This document shows, in pieces, positions 7,633-14,912 of a stretch of DNA of 64,000 bases. Numbering within the stretch: the stretch's first letter is position 1; every line of letters begins with the position of its first letter. The position numbers were made by a program, and so were the translations under genes. The notes under the pieces are model-generated. The model saw only the letters and a program-made list of their open reading frames with translations, searched no databases and had not been told where the DNA came from. This DNA is from Pseudomonadota bacterium (GTDB lineage: Bacteria > Myxococcota > Myxococcia > Myxococcales > Myxococcaceae): positions 1 through 64,000 of the forward strand of contig JAFAAN010000157.1 of assembly GCA_023426545.1 (NCBI GenBank). The letters run 5' to 3'.

Positions 7633-9978
7633 ATGCGGAGGTTGTCGTCACCGTGGAGTGAGCTGGCGTCGCACTACGCCGTGGTGGTGGTGGGCTCGGG
7701 GTACGGAGGGGCCATCTCCGCCAGTCGGCTGGCGCGTGCGGGCCAGCAGGTGTGCCTGCTGGAGCGGGGCCGGGAGCTGCTGCCCGGTGAGTACCCGCGC
7801 ACGGACGCGGAGTTCATGTCCGAGCTCCAGGTTCACTTCGACCCCGAGGCCGCGGCCGACGTGGGCAGTCCCACGGCCCTGTTCGAGCTTCACCGGGGTG
7901 GGGATGTCTCCGTCGTCACCGGCTGCGGCCTGGGCGGTACCTCGCTCATCAACGCCAACGTGGCCATGCGGCCGGACCCGCGCGTGTTCCTCGACCCCCG
8001 CTGGCCGGCGGCGTTCCGGGCGGACGTGGACGGTTTGCTGGAGGATGGCTTCGCCTGGGCCGAGCACATGCTGCGGCCGTTGCCCTATCCGGAGTCGGCG
8101 CCTCCGCTGGCGACGTTGGAGGCGCTGGCGCGCTCCGCGGAGAAGCTGGGCGGCACCTTCCGCCGGCCCCCGTTGACCGTCGCCTTCGAGGAGGGCGTCA
8201 ACGCCGCGGGTGTGCGTCAGCGGGCCTGCACGTTGTGCGGCGACTGCATGACGGGCTGCAACTTCGGCGCGAAGAGCTCCGTGCTGATGAACTACCTGCC
8301 GGACGCGCACCGCCACGGAGCGAAGCTCTTCACCGAGGTGGGCGTGCGTTACGTGGCGCGCGACGGAGCCCGGTGGCGCGTGTACTACCGGCCGATGAAT
8401 GCTGGCCGCGAGCGCTTCGACGCGCCGGACCCGTGGCTGACCGCCGACCGGGTCATCCTCGCGGCGGGGACCCTGGGGACGGCGGAAATCCTGCTGCGCT
8501 CGAAGTCGCTGGGGCTCTCGCTCTCGGGGCGCCTGGGTCAGCGTTTCAGCAACAATGGGGATGTGATGGCCTTCGGCTACAACACGGACGTCCCCGTCCA
8601 TGGTGTGGGCCTGGGCGAGGCGCCCTCGGTCGGGCGCGCGCCGGTGGGGCCCACCATCAGCGGCATCATCGATGACCGGGCCACGCTGCGTCAGGAAGAC
8701 GGGATGGTCATCGAGAACGGCGCCATCCCCGCGGCGCTCGCGCGCCCCGTGACGGCGCTGCTCGCGGCGGCCTCGGCTCTCTCCGGGCAGGACACGGACC
8801 GGGGTGTCATGGACCGCGTGGAGGAACTGGCGCGCATGGCGGACAGCGTCGTGCGAGGGCCGTACCATGGCGCCATGCGCAACACGCAGACGTTCCTCGT
8901 CATGTCCCATGATGACGGCGCGGGCGAGCTGCGGCTCTCCGGCGACCGGGTGCGCGTCCACTGGCCTGGGGTGGGCCGGCAGGCCGTCTTCACCCGGGTG
9001 GACGAGCGCCTGCGCCGCGCCACGGAGGCGCTCGGCGGCACCTTCGTCCGCAACCCGCTCTGGAACAAGTTCACGGGCCATGAGCTGCTGTGCACCCACC
9101 CGCTGGGCGGGTGTGCCATGGGGGAACGCGCGGAGGAGGGCGTGGTGGACCACGAGGGGCGTGTCTTCGCGGGCCCGGAGGGCGCCGAGGTCCATGAAGG
9201 GCTCTACGTCAGTGATGGCTCCGTGATTCCCAGGCCGCTGGGCATCAACCCGCTGCTCACCATCTCCGCGGTGGCGGAGCGAACCGTGTCCTTGATGGCT
9301 CGGCGGAACGGCTGGGACGTGGACTATTCGCCCGTTCCGGAGGCTCCCACGCCGCCGCCCGCGCAGCCCCTGGCCGTGCAGTTCACCGAGACGATGTACG
9401 GGTACATCTCCCTGGGGAGCGACGAGGACTACCTGCGAGCCGGTGATCCGGCGCGTCGGGAGACCTCGCCCTTCCGCTTCATCGTCACCGTGGAGTCGCG
9501 GGACCTGGAGGCGACGCTCGACCATCCGCTGCACCCCATGCAGCTGTCGGGCACCGTGGTGGCGCCGGTGCTGTCCTCGCGCCCGATGACGGTGGAGCGT
9601 GGCGTGCTGCACCTGATGACCCAAGAAGGGGCGCGTCCCGGTGGGCGGCGCATGCGTTATCAGCTCCCGCTGGTCTGCGAGACGGGCGAGCGCTTCTTCG
9701 TTGATGGCTACAAGGATGTCCACGACGACGAGGGGCCGGACCTGTGGGTGGACACCACCCGGCTGCTGGTCTCCATCTTCCAAGGAGAGGACGCCAGGGG
9801 GCCCTGTATCGCCCGGGGCTACCTGCGGTTGAACGCCAAGGACTTCGCCGTGCAACTGTCCACCCTGCGGGTGCTCCATGCGCAGGGGGCGATGCAGCGG
9901 CTGGCGGCGCTCGCCCGCTTCGGGCGCTTCTTCTTCGGCCAGCTCTTCGAGACGTACGTGCGCAGCAAGGCCGCGTAG
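7633..9978 (+). CDS. GMC-type FAD oxidoreductase (cholesterol-oxidase-like) with four-Cys motif and C-terminal extension
   Basis: 781 residues. The N-terminus has the FAD dinucleotide fold (VVVVGSGYGGAISASRLA, then ERG), the 'VVTGCGLGGTSLINANVA' GMC segment, and near the end of the FAD part the His-containing 'HPLGGCAMG' and 'YVSDGSVIPRPLGINP' blocks. Around residue 200 there is CTLCGDCMTGC (C-x2-C-x2-C-x3-C), a spacing used by [4Fe-4S] ferredoxins and found in some bacterial GMC proteins. The last 200 or so residues after 'RRNGWDVDY' form an extra domain absent from classical cholesterol oxidases. Start ATG 7633 is preferred, since an ATG at 7585 only adds 16 unconserved residues. Confidence 0.88.
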   Translation: MRRLSSPWSELASHYAVVVVGSGYGGAISASRLARAGQQVCLLERGRELLPGEYPRTDAEFMSELQVHFDPEAAADVGSPTALFELHRGGDVSVVTGCGLGGTSLINANVAMRPDPRVFLDPRWPAAFRADVDGLLEDGFAWAEHMLRPLPYPESAPPLATLEALARSAEKLGGTFRRPPLTVAFEEGVNAAGVRQRACTLCGDCMTGCNFGAKSSVLMNYLPDAHRHGAKLFTEVGVRYVARDGARWRVYYRPMNAGRERFDAPDPWLTADRVILAAGTLGTAEILLRSKSLGLSLSGRLGQRFSNNGDVMAFGYNTDVPVHGVGLGEAPSVGRAPVGPTISGIIDDRATLRQEDGMVIENGAIPAALARPVTALLAAASALSGQDTDRGVMDRVEELARMADSVVRGPYHGAMRNTQTFLVMSHDDGAGELRLSGDRVRVHWPGVGRQAVFTRVDERLRRATEALGGTFVRNPLWNKFTGHELLCTHPLGGCAMGERAEEGVVDHEGRVFAGPEGAEVHEGLYVSDGSVIPRPLGINPLLTISAVAERTVSLMARRNGWDVDYSPVPEAPTPPPAQPLAVQFTETMYGYISLGSDEDYLRAGDPARRETSPFRFIVTVESRDLEATLDHPLHPMQLSGTVVAPVLSSRPMTVERGVLHLMTQEGARPGGRRMRYQLPLVCETGERFFVDGYKDVHDDEGPDLWVDTTRLLVSIFQGEDARGPCIARGYLRLNAKDFAVQLSTLRVLHAQGAMQRLAALARFGRFFFGQLFETYVRSKAA

Positions 9979-10088
9979 CGGGCGGGGAGGCGGCGGAGCG
10001 GTCCGCGCTCCGCTGTGTCGTGCTCCTTCCGGAAGCCGTGGGCACTGTGAGGCCGAACGACTTTCTTCTCTTCATGGAAGGACAGCCC

Positions 10089-10595
10089 ATGCCCGATGAC
10101 CGTGAGCAGGGAAAGGGCGCTCCGCAGGAGGGCGAGCGACCTCTCAGCCGCCGGGATACGCCCATCGAAGTCCGCCGGAAGTTGAGGCATGAGTCGCGCA
10201 CGAGTCAGACGTACGCGGCCTTCCTCCGGCACCTGTGTGAGCGGGGCGGGATGTCACCGGCCGTGGCCGAGAGGGCCGCCGTGTCCGTCCTCTGCGCCCT
10301 GGAGCAGCGAATCCTCAGCGAGGAGTCGAGCGACCTGGAGGACCAGTTGCCCCAGAAGCTGACGCTCCTCCTGCACCGCTGTGAGAAGCACGAGGACGAA
10401 CTCCCGCCCAAGTTCCACCGCGAGCACCTCCTGCGCCGAGTGGGCGAGGACCTGAGCCTCAACCCGGACGCGGTGGAGCCGGTGGTTCGCGCGGTGATGG
10501 CCGCGGTCCGCGACCAGATTACCGAAGGGGAATCGGAGGACGTCATGGGCCAGCTCCCCCAGGACATTCGCGACCTCTGGACGCGAACCGTCTGA
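10089..10595 (+). CDS. DUF2267 domain protein
   Basis: 168 residues. After a 30-residue polar N-terminus the protein reads 'FLRHLCERGGMSPAVAERAAVSVLCALEQRI' and 'DLEDQLPQKL', the duplicated helical pattern of DUF2267 (two related halves, the second ending VMGQLPQDIRDLW). Function is unknown; members are common in soil bacteria and often stress-linked. Start ATG 10089 has GGAAGGA upstream; an ATG at 10074 is also in frame. It converges with the JAB gene, with only 5 bp between stops. Confidence 0.75.
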   Translation: MPDDREQGKGAPQEGERPLSRRDTPIEVRRKLRHESRTSQTYAAFLRHLCERGGMSPAVAERAAVSVLCALEQRILSEESSDLEDQLPQKLTLLLHRCEKHEDELPPKFHREHLLRRVGEDLSLNPDAVEPVVRAVMAAVRDQITEGESEDVMGQLPQDIRDLWTRTV

Positions 10596-10600
10596 GCGGC

Positions 10601-10972
10601 TCAGGCGAGGGCGCTCGGCGTGTGACGGATGCCGGAGGCGCTGCGCAGCGCCTCGGCCCCCCCGGGCTCGTCCGCCACCAGGACGTCCCGGCCATTGCGC
10701 CGCGACACCATGCCCTCGGGGGACACGACGGAGAAGCGCAGGGGCTTGCCGAGCGCCGAGGTGAGCGCGGACATGGTGCTCTCGTCCTCGGCGGAGAAGC
10801 CGAGTGGACCATCGGGATGGCTGTGCGCCACCTCTTCGAGCACGTCGCGCAGGCGCCAGATGGCTTCCCAGCGGGCGCGTGAGTCCGGCATTCGAAGCGG
10901 GCTGTCGGACTCGTCGCACCACAGCACCTCGTCCCCCTGACCGATGAGCAGACAGACCTCACGCGTGGACAT
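10601..10972 (-). CDS. JAB/JAMM-family metalloprotease (deubiquitinase-like)
   Basis: 123 residues containing the full JAMM zinc signature: H50-S-H52-P, then S60 and D63 (HSHPDGPLGFSAED), matching HxH-x7-SxxD. JAMM proteases cleave isopeptide or peptide bonds after the C-terminal Gly of ubiquitin-like proteins. The catalytic Glu would be in the N-terminal strand (E5 or near 21). ATG 10972 follows GGAGGAAGCC, and the gene begins 10 bp after the stop of the upstream unknown gene, so it is the last gene of the Ro60 operon. With the Ubl and E1-like genes at 3 kb it suggests a conjugation/deconjugation pathway. Confidence 0.85.
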   Translation of the reverse strand: MSTREVCLLIGQGDEVLWCDESDSPLRMPDSRARWEAIWRLRDVLEEVAHSHPDGPLGFSAEDESTMSALTSALGKPLRFSVVSPEGMVSRRNGRDVLVADEPGGAEALRSASGIRHTPSALA

Positions 10973-10982
10973 GGCTTCCTCC

Positions 10983-11963
10983 TTAGCCATACCGGGTCAC
11001 CACCAGGACGCCGGTCTCGATGGCCTCTCGAATGACGGACGGCAGGCTCTCCAGTGTGAGCTCACGGTCTGCCCCAGCCAGGCAGATGCCTGCATCGAGG
11101 ACCTGGAGGGAGTCGCTGGTGACGACGGAGATGAAGCGCTCGCCCATGAAGGCGTAGGTCACCTCCAGCTCGCTGCCAGAGAGCCGCCGCAGGTCCAGTG
11201 GCCGCGCGCCCGCGTTCAACAGGGCCTCCGCGGCGCGTTGCTCGGCGTCTACCCGTTGCCCACGCGTTCGAGAGCTTCGTGCCGTCTGGACGGCCGTTCG
11301 CTGACCGGCCTCCGTGAGCAGGGCCGTTGACGCGGCGCCCTGGCGCGCAACCCGAGCACGTGCCGCCTGGAGCTCACGCTCGTGACGCAGGTGCCTCAGG
11401 CATTCCTCTGCCGGAGCGCGGCCTCCCTCCGCCACGGCGAGGATATGGCCACGGACCTCCGCGGGAACGAAGCGGATGCCCAGCTCCCGGGACACCACGT
11501 CCAGAAGGGCATAGCCGAACGCGGCGCGGAGGGGAGCCCCCACACTCCGGATGCCGGTGAGGGGGTGGCCCTCTTCCAGCGCGCGGCGTGCCGCGGCCTC
11601 GGCCTCCGTCTCGAACTCCACGCACTCGAACAGCAGCGAGCCGTCATGCCAGCGCCGGGCGCTCACCGGCGCCAGCCGAGGCGGCTCCTCCTCCGGCATC
11701 AGCTCCAGTCGCTCGGCCACCGCGCCCTCACGCACCAGGCGGCTTCCCCATACATGGCCCCGCACGCGCGGCAGTGCCTCCAGGCGCTCGGGGTCGGCAG
11801 GCTCGCGCGGCGTGGCGTCCCGTCCCTTCACCTCGAAGCGCCACCACCCCTGGGCAACCGGGGTGGTGACACGGAGGCGCCGCGAGGCGGAATCCACGGT
11901 GTCGCCGCCCAGATACGGCAGCACCACGGACTCCACCTTCCCGAGGAACTTCCGGTAGTCCAC
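10983..11963 (-). CDS. Unknown protein in the Ro60-JAB operon
   Basis: 326 residues, no family recognised. The N-terminal half looks like beta strands (LPYLGGDTVD, then WWRFEVKGRDATP at about 40-52), the middle (about 185-230) is a charged, Ala/Arg/Glu-rich helical or coiled segment, and the C-terminal part (from about 255) has a compact alpha/beta appearance with 'VTYAFMGERFISVV', 'DAGICLAGADRELT' and 'LPSVIREAI'. It uses GTG 11963 with AAGGAGG upstream, 30 bp after the Ro60 stop and 10 bp before the JAB start, so all three are almost certainly co-transcribed. It could be an E2-like or adaptor component, but this is a guess from position only. Confidence 0.75.
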   Translation of the reverse strand: MDYRKFLGKVESVVLPYLGGDTVDSASRRLRVTTPVAQGWWRFEVKGRDATPREPADPERLEALPRVRGHVWGSRLVREGAVAERLELMPEEEPPRLAPVSARRWHDGSLLFECVEFETEAEAAARRALEEGHPLTGIRSVGAPLRAAFGYALLDVVSRELGIRFVPAEVRGHILAVAEGGRAPAEECLRHLRHERELQAARARVARQGAASTALLTEAGQRTAVQTARSSRTRGQRVDAEQRAAEALLNAGARPLDLRRLSGSELEVTYAFMGERFISVVTSDSLQVLDAGICLAGADRELTLESLPSVIREAIETGVLVVTRYG

Positions 11964-11993
11964 GACGCCTCCTTCGTCCTCACCGCATTGGCA

Positions 11994-13763
11994 TCACGCC
12001 ACCTTCAGCAGCGGCGTGCGCATCACCCGCTCCACCCAGCCGGACTGGCTGGTTCCGGGCAGCGAGGGCGCATCCAGCAGCGCCTTGAGCACCCGGGGGA
12101 CCTGGTAAGGGTCCTCGAACTGGTCCACGTTCACCTCGCTGAAGGGCACGCGCAGCTGCGCGGCGCAGGTGCGGACCGTCGAGCCCCGCGCGTGTGCCAC
12201 CGACACCAGCATGGCCATCGCCGACACCGGGATGCGGAGGTCGCGGAAGGCCCGAGCGAACTGGTCACCTGCCTCTCCGGCCTCGTCTCCCACCACGATG
12301 ACCACCAGCCTGGCGTCCTCCGGCACGCGGACGCCTTCACGGTGCAGCGCGTACAGCGCGGACGCGTGTGTCGTTCCACCCGACGCCCGCAGCCCCGCCA
12401 GCATGTGCTGGACGGCGACCCGGCTGGCTGCCTTCGGGCGCAGCACCGTGCCCATCGTGTCGAATGCCGCGATGTGCAGCTTCTCCAACGGGAAGCCCGC
12501 GAGGATGCGAGACAGCGCCTCCTTCGAGCTCTCGATGGCCCCGTCCATGGAGCCCGACTTGTCGATGAGGAACATCACTCGCACGTCGGTCTCCGCCGTT
12601 GCCTCCGCTACCGCCTGCCGTGCCGCGTTGTCGCTGGCCTCCTCCAGCTTCCGCCGCAGCGCCTCGCTGCGGACGTTCTTCGCGATGTTCAGCGCACGCT
12701 GGTCCGTGGCCGTCTGAACGGCCTTGTCCCACCGCGCCCGGATGGCCGGGTCCACCAGCAGCCCCAGCTCCTCGAGGGTGGGGGTCATCAGCCGGAGGTC
12801 ACGGTCCGACAGCGAGGGCAGCAGCGCCGCCATGATGGCCGGCGTGAGGCCCACGTCCTTGGGAAGCCGGCCCACGACCTCCTTGTAGGAGAGGCGTTCC
12901 AGCTCGATCCACTCGCAGATCTCCGCCTCCGACAGGCCGTCGAAGCGCTCGCGCTTGACCAACGTCAGCCCGTTCAGGCCCACCGAGCGGTGGCCCTGCG
13001 CGGACTGCTTCTGCTTCCAGCCGAGCACTTCGAAGAAGCCCTGCGTTCGCGGCTTGTACCCGGCCTTGCGCGCCAGCTTCTTCAGCGTCTCCTTGTAGCC
13101 CGTCTTCACCAGCCCCTGGAGCATGGGCAGGTTGGCCTCGCGCGCCGCCAGCCACTTCGACGCCACGCGCTTCCAGCGGCCCAGCGGCGCCTTCCTGGAC
13201 GCCGGGTCACCGAAGCCCGCCTCGCGGTTGAGCCGGGCGATGTCCGGGTGCTCCAGCAGCTCCGCCACGCGCAGCACCGCCTTGGGCGTGAGCATGCGCG
13301 TCGACTTGCGCTCGTAGTGGAGCACCATGGCCTCGCCAATGGCCCGCCAGTCGTCGTCGTGGAAGGCGACGCCGCCCTGCTCGTCGCGCACGGGCTGGCC
13401 CGCGTGCGCCTGCACCAGCATGAGCGCGCACGTCGCGACCTTCAGGTCGCGCCAGTCCGTCTGCGTCAGCGCATACGAGGCGAAGTGCGCCATCAGCTCG
13501 GCGTTGAGCTTGTAGATGTCCAGGAGCTGTCCGTAGAGCTTCACCGCGGCCGGCGCGAAGAGGCCAGGCTTCACCGGACGCCCTCGCGCGCGCTGGTCCG
13601 CCGTGGCGTGCGCCGCCGCGTACCAGGTTCCATTCACATCCAGGCCGAGCCGGTTGTGCCACAGGTGGGCGGAGCCTCCGAGCACCAGGTCCAGCAGGCG
13701 CTCGGCGGGACCGCGCTGCGACTCGGGCAGCAGCGCGCTCGGGTTCTGCGTCTGGGGCGTCAT
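11994..13763 (-). CDS. Ro60-like RNA-binding protein (TROVE plus vWA)
   Basis: 589 residues, the usual size of bacterial Ro (Rsr). Residues about 1-380 are helical HEAT-like repeats forming the TROVE ring, and about 390-565 form a von Willebrand A domain with an intact MIDAS: DKSGSM near 400, Thr in 'GGTTHASALYAL' and Asp in VIVVGDEAG. Ro rings bind the ends of misfolded or damaged RNAs in their cavity and a Y RNA on the outside. Here a Y-like RNA lies directly upstream (13910-14042). ATG 13763 follows AAGGGGGACACC. The leader has two strong hairpins. The gene is followed by the unknown 326-aa gene and JAB gene. Confidence 0.9.
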   Translation of the reverse strand: MTPQTQNPSALLPESQRGPAERLLDLVLGGSAHLWHNRLGLDVNGTWYAAAHATADQRARGRPVKPGLFAPAAVKLYGQLLDIYKLNAELMAHFASYALTQTDWRDLKVATCALMLVQAHAGQPVRDEQGGVAFHDDDWRAIGEAMVLHYERKSTRMLTPKAVLRVAELLEHPDIARLNREAGFGDPASRKAPLGRWKRVASKWLAAREANLPMLQGLVKTGYKETLKKLARKAGYKPRTQGFFEVLGWKQKQSAQGHRSVGLNGLTLVKRERFDGLSEAEICEWIELERLSYKEVVGRLPKDVGLTPAIMAALLPSLSDRDLRLMTPTLEELGLLVDPAIRARWDKAVQTATDQRALNIAKNVRSEALRRKLEEASDNAARQAVAEATAETDVRVMFLIDKSGSMDGAIESSKEALSRILAGFPLEKLHIAAFDTMGTVLRPKAASRVAVQHMLAGLRASGGTTHASALYALHREGVRVPEDARLVVIVVGDEAGEAGDQFARAFRDLRIPVSAMAMLVSVAHARGSTVRTCAAQLRVPFSEVNVDQFEDPYQVPRVLKALLDAPSLPGTSQSGWVERVMRTPLLKVA

Positions 13764-13806
13764 GGTGTCCCCCTTGGGACGTGCCGCGGGTCAGGCGCGG
13801 GGCGGA

Positions 13807-13828
13807 CCGCTCGCGACGAGGCGAGCGG
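13807..13828 (-). promoter_or_regulatory. Hairpin in the Ro60 leader
   Basis: CCGCTCGC and GCGAGCGG form an 8-bp perfect stem with a 6-base loop, about 45 bases upstream of the Ro60 start. It lies downstream of a longer hairpin in the same leader. It could stabilise the 5' end of a processed mRNA or modulate translation. No protein-binding sequence is recognised. Confidence 0.5.
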
Positions 13829-13846
13829 AGTGCGCCGCGCGTGGAC

Positions 13847-13884
13847 GCACGGGCCACCTCCGCTTCCGCGGAGGCGGCCCGTGC
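13847..13884 (-). terminator. Strong hairpin between Y-like RNA 1 and Ro60 (terminator, attenuator or processing site)
   Basis: Two stacked stems: GCACGGGCC/GGCCCGTGC (9 bp) and CCTCCGC/GCGGAGG (7 bp), separated by one mismatch and capped by a TTCC loop, 26 bases past the 3' stem of Y-like RNA 1. There is no U tract on either strand, so simple intrinsic termination is uncertain. A role as attenuator, or as a block to exonucleases that frees the Y RNA from the Ro60 mRNA, fits the position. Confidence 0.6.
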
Positions 13885-13909
13885 GAAGTGAGGATGTGGA
13901 AGAAAGGGT

Positions 13910-14042
13910 GCGCCCGAGTGACGAGGCCGTCATTGGATTAACGGTCCAGTGCTCTACCGCTGAGCTACGGAGCCGCGTATGGCTCCGGCGGGATTCGAAC
14001 CCGCGACAGCTGTATGCGTGTGAGACCCCGTCGGCCGGGCGC
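13910..14042 (-). ncRNA. Y-like RNA 1 (YrlA-type) enclosing a permuted tRNA with GTT anticodon arm
   Basis: 133 nt. The ends pair: GCGCCCG/CGGGCGC, an internal loop GCC/ACT, then GACGGGGTC/GGCCTCGTC (9 pairs, two of them G-U). The 5' strand has GGCCGA and the 3' strand CACT, as in the Ro-binding helix of animal Y RNAs. Inside, in order: T arm GCGGG-TTCGAAT-CCCGC, acceptor 3' strand CGGAGCC, a 6-nt loop, acceptor 5' strand GGCTCCG (7 of 7 pairs), TA, D arm GCTC-AGCGGTA-GAGC, and an anticodon-like arm TGGA-CCGTTAA-TCCA. This is a circularly permuted tRNA. It lies between the phosphoesterase stop (14051) and Ro60. Bacterial YrlA RNAs are known to mimic tRNA; keeping an anticodon arm looks unusual. 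Confidence 0.8.
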
Positions 14043-14050
14043 GAAAGCGA

Positions 14051-14758
14051 TTACGAGAACACGGACACGTCTCCGTGCACCGGGTACCGGGCCACGTCCT
14101 TGCCACCCCGGTAGGTACTCCGGGCCGGCACCGAGACGAGCTCCCAGGTGGGGAGCACCACCGCCGTCAGCGACCGCCCGTAGACGCATCCGGTGTCGAT
14201 GCCCACCGCGTACTCGGTGACGAGCGGCGCGTCGAAGACGGTGTGGCCGAAGATGATGCGCTCCGGGCCCTTCCAGTGGTGTGTCCAGAAGGTCCAGCCA
14301 GCCGGTGCCTTGGATGGCCAGTAGCTCTTGGCCGCGGGAGGCCGGATGCACTGGGCATGGAGCAGGTGATACGGGGCCTGTCGCTCGACGGGCAGGTGCG
14401 GCAGCAGCCCCGCGTGCACCACGATGGCGTTGTGCTCCGGCAGCCGCAGGAAGTGGGGCAGCCCGGCCATCCACGCGTAGTGCTCGGGTTCGAGCACCCG
14501 GCGCGTCTCGAGGTGATCGGGGTGCAGCCGCTCATCCGTCCGGTGGCGCTGCTGGAGGTGCTTCTCCTCGTGGTTGCCCAGGATGGCCTCGTGCCGCATG
14601 GCCAGCTCCACGCACTCGCGGCGCTTCGGGCCGCGGTCCACCAGGTCACCCGCGAAGATGACGCGGTCGCTGGAGGTCGCGCCCACCTTGTCGAGCAGCT
14701 CCACGGCTTCGTCGTAGCAGCCGTGCAGGTCTCCGATGACGATGGTGCGGCGCGACAT
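14051..14758 (-). CDS. PPP-type metallophosphoesterase (candidate RNA-end phosphatase)
   Basis: 235 residues with the full PPP-phosphatase motif set: GDLHG at 8-12, GDLVDRGP, GNHE, VVHAGL, GHTVF and a closing DTGCVYG. Relatives include PrpE, ApaH and the phosphatase module of bacterial Pnkp, which removes 2',3'-cyclic or 3'-phosphates from broken RNA. Because it lies between two Y-like RNAs and upstream of Ro60, RNA-end processing is the attractive reading, but a diadenosine tetraphosphatase or protein phosphatase role is not excluded by sequence. Start ATG 14758 has TGAGGA about 10 bp upstream. The frame is accidentally open through Y-like RNA 2. Confidence 0.85.
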   Translation of the reverse strand: MSRRTIVIGDLHGCYDEAVELLDKVGATSSDRVIFAGDLVDRGPKRRECVELAMRHEAILGNHEEKHLQQRHRTDERLHPDHLETRRVLEPEHYAWMAGLPHFLRLPEHNAIVVHAGLLPHLPVERQAPYHLLHAQCIRPPAAKSYWPSKAPAGWTFWTHHWKGPERIIFGHTVFDAPLVTEYAVGIDTGCVYGRSLTAVVLPTWELVSVPARSTYRGGKDVARYPVHGDVSVFS

Positions 14759-14787
14759 GACAAGAATCCTCAGGAAGGGAAGAAAGT

Positions 14788-14912
14788 GAGCGCCCGAGTG
14801 AAGAAGCCGGTTGGCTGATTTCGAATCAGTGACGGACCCTCCGTCGGAACACGCCCCTGGGGCATGCGTGGAATCGAACCACGGCTTGTTCGGCCGCTTC
14901 GGCCGGGCGCTC
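14788..14912 (-). ncRNA. Y-like RNA 2 (YrlA-type) enclosing a permuted tRNA with CGA anticodon arm
   Basis: 125 nt. The ends pair perfectly (GAGCGCCCG/CGGGCGCTC, 9 bp), followed by GGCCGA on the 5' strand, CACT on the 3' strand, and GAAGCGG/CCGGCTTC with one bulge. Inside: T arm CGTGG-TTCGATT-CCACG, acceptor CATGCCC, a CAG triloop, GGGCGTG (7 pairs, one G-U), TT, a D-like arm GACGG-AGGGT-CCGTC, and an anticodon arm CTGA-TTCGAAA-TCAG (loop as in tRNA-Ser CGA). Sequences outside are shared with Y-like RNA 1: GCTTTCG before the 5' strand and CTTTCTTCC after the 3' strand. It lies 29 bases upstream of the phosphoesterase start. Confidence 0.8.

Noticed and set aside
13910..14912. Reading the Y-like RNAs as pairs of truncated ordinary tRNAs in tandem
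   Set aside because: Both places show the same order (T arm first, D arm second), acceptor strands pair with each other, and a conserved outer stem encloses both; random decay would not give this twice.
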